NCBI RefSeq assembly: GCF_012273895.1
Contig: NC_052116.1
Coordinates: 2,480,001 to 2,544,000, forward strand
DNA: 64,000 nt
Direction: 5' to 3'
Source of the DNA: Zerene cesonia
Lineage: Eukaryota > Arthropoda > Insecta > Lepidoptera > Pieridae
Shown: piece after piece, positions 47,001 to 59,000 of the stretch
Layout of the letters: each line of letters begins with the position of its first letter
How positions within the stretch are numbered: position 1 is the first letter of the stretch
Made by a program: the position numbers and the translations under genes
The notes under the pieces: model-generated
What the model saw: the letters and a program-made list of their open reading frames with translations, nothing else
Told to the model about the DNA's origin: nothing
Databases searched by the model: none

Positions 47001-50000
47001 CGGTCAATACAAAAAGTTATGTAGGTGGTTGGAATTAAAACCCTGGTCTTCTCGTTCGTTGTCGTTTACAGTATCCAACAAGAGTTTTAAATAGTTGAAA
47101 CAGAAAATTGGATCAGATAAGATAGATAAATTAAGCTTAGTGTAACACGTTTTCAATAATACATTTGTTGTTTTATAATTTAAGTACTTTTCTTCTGACG
47201 TGGTCATGCTTGAAACATGAGACAGAGCTGAGGAAACCGGTGATTACATTGTTGTCAATGCATATGCAATGTAAACTGTTTTTATTATAAACATGCAATA
47301 TCGTAACATATCGTATATAAACTTATGACTGTTTGTATGAAGTCATAATCAACAATCCATAATGACTCTAAGGATAAATATTTGTTTAACAACATCATCA
47401 GTTGATTTTAATCTAGATAAGTTTATGAAATAGCGATGGTAAGTTTTTGTGAGGTTTTAATTATGCTGTTAGACAGGTTTTAAGCCTTTGTTATTTAGTT
47501 TATACATATTTATACACGATATTCAATGCCATTATGTTCTTGAGAGCCTTCTTATATATGTACTAGCTGCACCCGGCAAACGCTGTTCTGCCTCATTCTG
47601 ATCATTTAGGGGGATGAAAAATAGATGTTGGCCGATTCTCATAGATACCGGCATAAGCACAAAAAATTTCATCAAAATCGGTCAAGCCGTTTCGGAGGAG
47701 TATGGCAACGAAAACTGTGACACGAGAATTTTATATATATAGATGTATATGAGATGGTATACAAACATAGATATAGGTTACTGATAAACTTCCAAATTAG
47801 AATGGATTGCAGCTAACAGTGGTCTCCTACGCAATTATCAATCAGAGTAGATAGTCTAATAGAATTTTTCTTTTCGGTAAGCGATCACTACCACTGTTAA
47901 TGCGTAGTCCGCTTGTAAAGGATAGTGAAAGGATAAAGAAAGGAATGGACTCAGAAGGATGAGGAAAAGGATGTGACCGTCCGGCTCATCCACTTATCAT
48001 ACGAAACACAGTATGCTATTATTTCACGCCGACCTCTAGAGCTGGCATAATTAGATTGAAAGATTGATATTGATCTGAATCTCTCACTCATCAAACATCA
48101 CTTTTTTAATTCCCTCAAATACACCTTGCCACCATTCTCCACAAACTAGGTCCACACATTGTGGTGTTTTGCGTCGCACATGTACAGGAAAACCTATTGT
48201 TTCATCTTTAACAAAGACTTCGTATTGTGCGTTCGTGGCTTTCTTTTAAGATTCCGTTCTTTATCTTAGCTAACGGATCTAAATGTTCAACCTATAGACC
48301 ATTAATCTACGGATCCAGCCTTTCACGCCGTAGCTCGCAGGCGAAAACATATCTCCTCGAAATAGTTTTAATGCTCTTAACGACTTTGTGAGAGAAAGCA
48401 ATATTTATGTAATGTTTATGAATAACTAGACTCCACCCACATATCAAGATTCCTGTTTTATCCCAAGGGAGCATTTAATTGAGATGAAAAGTCAGCCTGT
48501 CTGTTTACTAAATTTCATCAAAATCCGATCCGTAGTTTCAGCGCGATTGACGTACAAACATCAAACAAACAAACTTTCACATTTATAACATTAGTGTGAA
48601 ATGTGATTATTGTGTCTGAAATCTTGAATCCAAAAATACAATACATATTTATTATATTACAAATATGCAATCATTAAAATATATTATATTTTTCTTCTCA
48701 CTTGGAAACGCTTATCTTGGGAACTGCCTTGAATAGAATTATTTCTTCACACACTAATTGTTTATAAATTATAACTTTTAGTGCAAAGAATATAATTGGC
48801 CTTACACGTTTAGAAACCTGACTTTTACCAATTTTTGCTTTCTACGTTATATTATTTAAGTGTGCAATCCGGCGGATAGTTCTTAGATTAGAAACTTAAG
48901 ATTTATTAAACAGTAATTTATAGAAGTACTAGCTGCGACCCGAGGTTTCACCCGCGTAAATACGTATCTCGTAGGAATATCGGGATAAAAAGTTGCCTAT
49001 ATGTTATCCAGTTGTCTAGCTGTCTACGTACCAAATTTCATTGCAATCGGTTGAAAACTTTCGCATTTATAATATTAGTAGGATAGTAGGATTAATAGGA
49101 AGGATTATAATATGTCTGAATTTTGCAACAAGTATTAATCTGTAGAGATTAACATAAGACCACAATACTTTAATTAGCAGCAAAAGCCTAAATAATTTAA
49201 ATTTTCTATAATATATAAATATATGTACGTATAGTTTCGAATATCATAAGGACGTAACGTTTGTATTATTTATTTAAGTCAGAAATTCCGAAACTATTAT
49301 CTAGGAGCAAAACAATAATGCAATTCATCAATGGTAGGATATTTATGAAGCTTTAAGCTTTGGTTACACCGAACCTTCACTGAACTTAACATTAAAACAT
49401 AAACTGCACTCAGCGGATCTTATGAACTTTGTAGTACCTGCAATTTCGAATAAAATTAAATATAGCTTAACTTGGCCTTAGCTTAATTTTTAGTTTAGTG
49501 AAAGTTGGAATGTCTATCACAGACAGAAAAACTGACAGACAGACAGACAAATAGATAGATGGTTAGACGAACAGAGAAGTCCTAGTAACAGGGTCCCGTT
49601 TTATAGTTAGGCCAAGAAGCTAAAAATGGAGCACGGGATAGCACTCTCTAGACAATTATTTTTTGTCTTATCCTTACTAAATCTAGCATTGCTACGAAGG
49701 CAAACTTCCTCAAGATATAAGCAACATACTTCACGGTACGTTGGCTGGTTACAACACGAGATATGGGTGTAGATCCGCCAGGGCCGACGGGCTTGCGAAA
49801 CTTCCAAGCGTATATGAGAACTTTAACTCTTTAAATTAGTAGATTAAAGATTTGGGCTGACCTACCCCGGTTTAGGCGAGGTAATTTTAAATACCTATGC
49901 ATACGAGAAGCTACCTATACACACTATTATATAATTATATGTCTTATATACTTTCGCAGTTAGAAGTGACTAATAGGGTTGATGACAAAGATAGTTTAAA

Positions 50001-53000
50001 AACCATTCCTTAAATAAAAACTTGAATACCCAAGTCATTTCTCAAGGACCTAATTTGTTCAAAAAAGAAGCAGCCAGAATATTATTTTGATAAAATGCAA
50101 CCAGTTATTTAATAGTTTTACTTTTCGTGTACATAACTTGATTAAGTTGACATTAGTTATAAGCTTATTGTTTGTTAAAGAGAAGTAAAAATAGGCATAA
50201 ATATTAGTTTTGTCACAAGAAACCGATTCAATAGCACTATGCATATTAACTTAACGACACTTTCTTCTCTCTTTTCTATTTGTAATTGCGAATACTGATG
50301 ATTCATTAGACTCAAATTACTCTTTTCATTTTCATCCATGAATGGGATTTCACACGTTGAGTTTTTTAGTATTCCTATGCAATATTTCCCGTAAAGCATT
50401 AGAAGCCGACCGCCTTCTTGGTAGAGTGATTAACGCGTGGGCGTAGAACCGATGGGTCCTCGGTTCGATTCCCGGTGGGGACGCACAAAAAAAAAGGTCT
50501 CGGTCTGGCAGGACACAGAAAGCTGATCACCTACTTGTCCATAAAAAAATCGATCAGTGAAACAGATGTATATCATCTACCCCATACCCCAGTAGAGAAC
50601 ACGGGACTTCACTTAAAGCATTAGAAGCTTCAAGGCCTTACGATTGTTTTTTTTGACGAAGTGACTAAATATATGTATTTATTGAAACTAATAACAAGTG
50701 TACAATTAAATTTTAACTAGGTACAGGAAAATGTGAATCCCTTTGTCCTCTATTATCCTCGAGTTACTCGAGTTATAAATAAGTGTACATCATTTTATAT
50801 CAACTAATAATTCACTCGATGTGCTGGATGGTACAAGCAAACAATTGTCGTGACGTCACCCGCCTTATGTGATTAGTACGAAGTTTAATTCGCAGGTTGT
50901 AAACGGAAACATTACAGAATAACCTTGTGTTATATGAAGCTATAATATTACTTTTTATCGAGATGTGATAATATAATGCAACGAAAAATCAACTTTATAA
51001 TTAACTAATATTATGTTCAAATTATGTTTATTGCTATTATTTTTGGGACATAAGAAAATTGAACAATGTTCAAAATATCATAATTATAATCAACATGCTA
51101 ACCAATACAGTAACGAGGCAGTCAAGTGCGATGAATCTACGCTCATATTATGAAAAAGGCTGAGTTTGTTCGACCGTTTGTTTGTGTGAGCTAATCCCGA
51201 TAATAACTAAGCGAATGTTAAAAATTTTTCACCAGTGGACATTTATTTCATTCCTCAGTTACAAAATATATATATTTGTTTTCAGTCAATAACATTTTTA
51301 TGTAAAAAGAAAACAATATAGTCCCAAACGAAGTGAGCAATATTTGTAAGGCCACATACCTGCACAGTATAAGACTGTTGGACGTATGTGCTTTATATGA
51401 AATTGTGTCAGAATTTTCACAATGTTTTCCTACACCATTTCGAGCAATGGGAATAAAATAATGTACCTACAAATAAATTGAAAAGTCTATTTATTTCTTG
51501 AACACTCGTCCGGTCTCGAACCCCCGACATTTTAATTTAAGTCCAAGGTCCTAACCACTGCGTTTTAATTAAAATATAACGTCATTAAACGTGCCCGAGA
51601 CTAAGAAGATAATGAATTAATTATAATTCGTATTATTTCAACCATTAAACAAATTAATTATTAATTACGATGATTACGGAATATTATACATTCGCAGGTG
51701 TTCTTTGTGAGTTTATCTGAATTCTGAACCAACCTCAGCACTCGAGGTTTCATTAAAGAGGAATGTTCTTTGTTTGTTATATAAGGCACGTAAGGTATTG
51801 TGTCATTATATAAAGTTCTCGTCGAAATTGCAACTGAAAATAAATATGCAATAAATATAATGTATCATTCCATAATAAACCCAGATTACTGAGCTACTTA
51901 TTATTGTTTTAATGAGATCAAGCATCTGAATAATGCTATCAATGTCCATCTATAAACTAACATGTCTGAAGAAATTAACTCCAAATGACATATAGTGTCC
52001 AATATAACCTGTATAGGAAGATGAGTTAATAAAGCCGAAGAATAAAGATAAAAGCCACTGTATATACACAAATATTACAAAGAGAAAAAAGTATGTTTGT
52101 AATGTTTTCACGCAAAAAATGCTGGACCAATTTTTGTGGCGTAAGTGACAGGCTGAGTGACAACGGACGAAGCCGAGGCGAACAGCTAGTAAATAATAAT
52201 TATATGAACATGTAAATGATGGGAGATTAATATCACAAACCGTTAACTGTGTCCCTAATCGAACGAACTCAAGCAATGGACTATAACACAAAAGTCCCGT
52301 ACTCCAGGACCTGGTGGAGTACCACTTTATCTCTGTCAAGAACGGAACAGGCCTACACCATCAACCTACATTTCACCTACGGTGAAACATCGCTTTACAC
52401 AGCGTAGTTTGACAGCTATTAAATGGTGTAGATAATTCTACAATTAAGGATCTTTAATTACACACGTACTTATAGATACGTAAAACATATTATCCCTGAT
52501 TTGGAGCAGCTTTACAGGCACTATAAAATTCTTTTATGATACAAAATGGGGTCGTACCTTATCACACTTGGTAAGCGATAGTCTAGGCAACGCCTGAAAG
52601 AAACCTCTCCACTTCAGAATGAAAGCTTTTATGGCCTGTAGTGGTCAAGACATACAGAAAAAACAAAAGAGGTTACTCGTTTTTTGATAAATATTAGATG
52701 AGTATAATAAGTTCAAAACAAATGAAGAATTACGTTGAAGATGACCCTAATACCCAGATGCCAAGAAATTATATACCATATAAATATTTACATTATTATT
52801 CAATATTCATATAAACGAATCTAAATACTAGCTTAACCCGTTACGTTTCACGTTTAATGTATTCTGTAAAGAACCCTACCCTAAGCTATATAAATAAAAT
52901 ACCATCCAGCATTAACGTGTCAGCTTGCTTTCGAAGCTCAATGGAAAATCACGATAAGATAACCGCATAAGCGCATCTCCATCACATCGCCTCAAATGCA

Positions 53001-56000
53001 AAGCCACATAGAACCGGTCGGCTTTGTGGAACGAAGATTTCACTCGACTTGTAAACGATATTAAAACGTGAATTCCTATAAATTGAGAAAGTATTCGAGA
53101 GGTCTTAATCGAGAACTGCGAGATGGTATCGATTTTGTCATCAATCATAGCAATAATCGAGATGGTGAACGATTACGTATCATTTGAAGCTTCTGCTATG
53201 AAATGTATTGATCCTTGACTTTTACTTTTTTGAAACTATTAAACTAGTTTTGGATGTAAATATACGATTTGATTCGAAAGGCGATTACTTCATACGTTAT
53301 TACTACAAAATCTATCCTATCCTACTAATCCTACTACTATAAATGCGAAAGTGTGTAAGGATGAGTGTGTGTTTGTTACTCTTTCACGCAAAAAATACCG
53401 AACCGATTGCAATGAAATTTGGTACGTAGATAGCTGGACAACTAGAATAACATATAGGTAGGAAACTTTTAATCCCGATATTCTTACGCGATATTGACTT
53501 ACGCGGGTGAAACCGCGGGGCGCAGCTAGTATATCATACATTCTGAAGCGATCATGTCCTTATATGAATTAGAAAAAAAAGCTAGGTACCTACTAATGCA
53601 CATTAGGATTCCACAGAAATTAACGAAATCTAATAATACGAATAGAGCCAAATTGCATTTGCTCTTGAATCTGTTACACCAAAATTATTAGACCTTGAAA
53701 TACAAAGTGAAATGTTATCAATTTAAGATTTACTTTCATGGTAAGATCTAAGTCTTATTATTTTAACATGCAACACAATCTCCTTCGTAATTATTTCACA
53801 CGTTTCATTGTGGTCGCATTGCATGACTCCGGCGAATTAAGGCAGACTAAGCTTAGCTGAAACTAGGTGTTGCTTAACATTCGTCGAGACAAATATCGAG
53901 GTCAATTCATCTATTACTTTGTTTGATCTACGACACTGCTGATATATTGCAATAAATTATCGCGTTAAAGTGTTGTTTATTATTTAGTAGCTGCGCCCCG
54001 CGGTTTCACCCGCGTAAGTTCGTATCCCGTAGGAATATCGGTATAAAAAGTTGCCTATATGTTATTACAGTTGTCCAGTTGTCTACGTACCAAATTTCAT
54101 TGCAATCGGTTCTGTAGTTTAAGCGTGAAAGAACAACAAACGCACACACATCCTTACAAACTTTCGCATTTATAATATTAGTAGGATTAGTAGGATAGTA
54201 GGATGTATTTAAAATATCCCATTTTATATAATTGGTTTACACATACTTCTCATTATTGAGAGCCACATTTAGCACAAGTGTTTTAGAAGGAATAAGTTAA
54301 ATTTTTAATTATTACATTTACATGAAACCATATCTTCTTAAAATTAAATTAATTTTTTTCAGTATAAAATATTTTCTCTTTATCATAAAAGACAGATACT
54401 TATTATCACCTACGGTAAAGTTGTAGGTGGTAGAAATAAGTAGGTAGCAGGTTAGTAATACTCAAGGACACTTCTTAATTAAAAGGAATCACCACAAATT
54501 TAAGTGTAGGCATGAAGTGACAATGTTTCCATACAATCAATGAAAACAATGAAACCTTAGATAATGACTGCATTGTCAAAATAAATATGTATTTACAAGT
54601 TAACGGAGGTCAAGGTTCGACCTCCATAATACAGTAGGCATAACAAATTTAACTATGGCTTTGTTGGCAATTTGCTGTGTTGCATTTATTGTTAAATAAT
54701 ATTCGAATTTCTATGTAAATTATGCGAAAAGTTATGAAATAAATTCATCTTTTTGTATGGACATTGAGTAAAAATTTAAATTTCTTTATTTTATTTTCTT
54801 CTCGTTTTATTTTGTGTTGTCAAATATTTAAATTTTAATTATAAGTTTAACACAAACGTAATTTTTTATGTAATTATGGGGTGAAGGGAAAAGGAAAGGA
54901 TTGACTTGCTATATAGATGCAAAGGTAAAGCTAGTTATATAAGCTAGGAAGGGTGAGGAAAAGGATACGGGCCTTTTAAGTAGATGCAATGAGAATAATA
55001 GCTTCGACTTAAGATAATGACTTCTTACAATTCGATTGTTTATAATTGACATTAATTCCAAACGGCGATGCGATAAAAGTAGTTTCCAATGAAACGCCTT
55101 ATTTGGCTTTACTAACTGTGAATAGATGTCGCACGACATCCGTGACACAGAATGTTTAAAAAAACTACAATAATGAAATTTTTATATGGAGTTCTGACAT
55201 CGTCGTTTCATCACAATATAAATATAAAGCAAGCTATAAGTTTTATGTAAAAAGTAGATCAAAATATAAAATGATATTTTGCGATATAATAATATAAGTA
55301 GACTATCTTAGACACAAAGCGCCATTTATTGATGATTGTATATTTTACATATAATCTGCGATAGTGATATAGGTATAGGAAATGGTTTAAAAGTACCTGC
55401 CTAGTAACCTCTTATCTATAAATTAACATCATATGCATTATTTTTGTGTAAAACCCTACAATTGGTGAAAATAGGATCTATTTATTTTAGAAAAACAGGT
55501 ATATAAATATATAACTTGCTATAGTCATTGGTCACGTATATACGTACCTATTCATAAACCTATAATTTAAATACTTCTTCTAGAACTGTCGCTGTTTCTT
55601 TATTAAACAATCGCGTGTTGCCAGCATATTTATAACTAAATTCGCATCAACAATTTACGTATGTATAAAATTTATTCACACAATTTTATCCGGCCATGAA
55701 AGTACTTCCTCATACATTGCAACACGTATGATATACAGCCTAGACCTTCACAGAGCAATTAAGTTATAGAACGTCCCAAATACTCGTATTGAAAAGCGAC
55801 ACCAAACCCGTTAAGGTGTTGTACACTCACACTGAATATACGATGCGTTATTATAGCACACTTTCGAATACAAGCTGGCTCCGTGACCCAGAGGAAACGC
55901 GTATAACATTGAAGAGGCCACTTGCACCAGCAAAAGGTCGAACCGCCACTTTCATTCTTACTTACAACTGAAAATAAACTTACAAATGAAACTTCAGCGC

Positions 56001-59000
56001 GCCATACTACCGAATCCAATGATTTGATCCGATTGAATCCGAATTTGTTATAAGAAGACCGTAGGTTCTGAACGAAACGCCTTTCATACTGGTTTCTAGA
56101 GAAATTTGCGTAAGTCAAATAACGTTGGAGATAAGTAAATCAGAGGAATTTTATCGTTGAAATCAATATAGATTCTAATCTACAGACGTGACGACTAATA
56201 TATCAAACATTTCATAGAATCTCTGTACATAAAATGACTATGGTTTTGTTTATAGAATGCGATGAATATACAAATGATGTATGGAGGCAAATAGTTTCAT
56301 CTGTATGCAGGAATTTAAATTGCCATAATATATACATATGCGGGTCATTTATACGATATTAAATACCTACTACTACGCATAAAGATATACCTATGTACGA
56401 GTCTCGACACAACTCATATCAGGGTGAATAAACACTGGAATTAAGCCTCGAAGTGTGAATTAATAAAATTGAAAAAATAAAGCGCGCAGACAGCACATTA
56501 GAGAGGTAAAATTCATCAATATGTCTAACTAACACATTCTTTAAAATATACTCAAACAAGGCATGGTAGAACTATTCCTGGAAAACACTTAATGAAATCT
56601 CTCTATAAAACACTATCTCTATTTTACGATGCAGTCAATTATGGTACAGTATACAGCCATAAATCGCGATTTCAAATAAATACTTTTACACTGATCAGTT
56701 AATGAGTCTCTCAAATAGACTTGTGTATGTCACGCAATGCGGTAAATATTACAGGAATTCGCGGCATTTCATTATTATAACAGCACAACGTTGATTGTAG
56801 TCATCATTGCTGTTACACTATGGTACCGTATGTTCCGACATCGACCATTAGACCACTGTTTCTTATATGCGCTTTTCGCTCCAATAGCGTCAAATCATGG
56901 CCATGAAATGTACGTGCGATTAAATAAATTACGATTGTTAATTTTATGTACTTGGAGCTTCGTAAATTGCCAATTAATTATTTTAATTGCTGTTGTTGAT
57001 TGGGATGCATTTCAAAGAGTACCTAGGTACAATTATATTGTATAGAGTGAAATAGATTGGAATAGATTAAGAAAACATTACTACTCGACCTTTTTGAAAA
57101 AGCTTAGCGTTGATCGATTAATCAATTTACGATCTTAATATAGACTTGGTATGAAAACAATATTCCATATTATATGATAATGTTGGTTTTTTGACAATTA
57201 AACTAATCAAGCATTTATATTATTTATTTTGTATTGTTCAATCTTTTTGGAGTACACATACACTTTATAATGTGTGATATCAATCTAAAAATACATGATT
57301 ATTAAAAAAAATTCAAAATAACAAAAGCGTAAACGAATACCTAAGATATAATTCAATTTCCGATGATATCCATTTCATTGGGCTACTTAAATGAAGTAAT
57401 AAACCTTGAAAGCGACACGAATTTCCTGCCAAATACAAATTACAAAAATTCACAAATATAACAGCAGTTAGTGATTGCATTAGATTTCTATTTTAAACAA
57501 ACTTTAATTTTACTTAAGTATATTAATTGTAGGCACTTCAATTTATCGACAAGACATTCATAAATATAAAATTAATAAAGCAAATGAAACATTTCATACT
57601 CAAAGTAATCGATTATCATATGGTTCGAGACGTAATCTATGGAAATATAAAATACTAGCTGCGCCCCGCGGTTTCACCCGCGTAAGTCTTGATCCCGTGG
57701 GAATGTCGGGATAAAATGTTACTTATGTGTCATTCCAGTTGTCTAGCTATCTACGTACCGAATTTCATTGATATTGGTTCAGTAGCTTTTGCGTGAATGA
57801 GAAACAAACACACACACATCCTTACAAACTTTCGCATTTATAATATTAGAAAGAAGTAGGATTTGTATGCACACTAAAATTAAACACTCGACCTGGCGGG
57901 GGTACTACCGTGCCCCCGGATATATACAAATAACCAGGGTACTTTATGCAAAAGAGGAAAAATAATTATCATTAAAGGAAAATAACATAATTGACTACTT
58001 ACTAATAACGCTTAATTATTGACTCATTGTCCATGTAAATACATATTAAACCAAGTGTCTGACCGACTGTACTTTTGAAAACATTTCTTTAAAAGAAGCC
58101 ATGAAAATTTACTTCAATTCTGTACAAAACAGTTTCTCCAAATGAGTTCTCCAAAACAGTATCTTGCTTGGATAGCAAGTTACTGTTTTAGTAAGTTTTA
58201 GTCACTATATACAATAAATATTCTTCCTTGTAGAAAATGCTTTAAACGCATTGGTAGTTTATATTCGTGTATGTTGGTATTTGGGTTTAAATAAATTACA
58301 GTTAACTAACAAAATACCTCTAGCCCCTACATTCGAGGTCTACATAACCGTGTTTATGATAATGAATGAAATTATTACGGCACCTCTCATCGCTATTAAA
58401 TAGGCCATAAAATTATTCAGTTAGTTTACACGAAGTACATCCCATTATAACAGTTCAACGTATGTTCTAGTCACAAAAATTATGTTTTAGATGTCGGCAT
58501 TTCAGTAAGAATGTGTTCGAGTTTTTATATTTAACATTTACTTTAATATTGCTGTAATAACTTATAGTTATTAGAATTTCAAACATAATAATTATTATTT
58601 TGTAATGGTCTTTTTACTGTCTTTATGGTATCCATATTACTACAGTAAAGAAATGAATTAAATCCAGCCACATTTTGCGGGCGCCATTTTGTTTTCCTAT
58701 TATAAAGGCTAAGCATTACCATAATATCACAATAATTACAACGACACCTCATATGTTAAAATCCGTCTAGCGGCTTAGGCTGCATGAGGTGCCAAAGAAA
58801 TGGACATACATACGCTCGAAAAACAATTCTTACCCCTGATCGAATCAGGTAATATCTCAGTCAGATATTCTGATTCTGAACACAAAAATTAAATAAATTT
58901 TAGACTTCGAAATCCTGCTTAAATGGCTATTTATTGAATTCCAAAGAAACACAATGTGTGTTATATGTGGTAGTACTAAACTCACCAGAAGGAGGTCGCT

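Larger units (their letters stand above)
42531..58985 (-). other. Tetraspan gene, long intron (16.5 kb)
   Basis: No further exon of this gene is needed, as the phases of the flanking exons fit directly. Contents: five family-A copies (46772, 48929, 53312, 53986, 57655), a young SINE (50407-50613), other repeats, and a homeodomain-site-rich block (56780-57010). No nested gene could be supported. Confidence 0.75.

Noticed and set aside
50411..50483. tRNA gene
   Set aside because: Box A and box B are present but no matching acceptor stem is seen, and the sequence runs on into a SINE body bounded by a 15-bp duplication.
51950..52339. 129-codon minus frame
   Set aside because: Part of it overlaps a repeat fragment ending AACAGCTAGT (about 52190). 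No domain, no codon bias, and hydrophobic low-complexity stretches of the kind AT-rich DNA gives by chance.
55759..56118. 119-codon minus frame in the tetraspan intron
   Set aside because: No recognisable family, no supporting splice signals, and an equally open frame on the other strand; kept only as an unexplained block.
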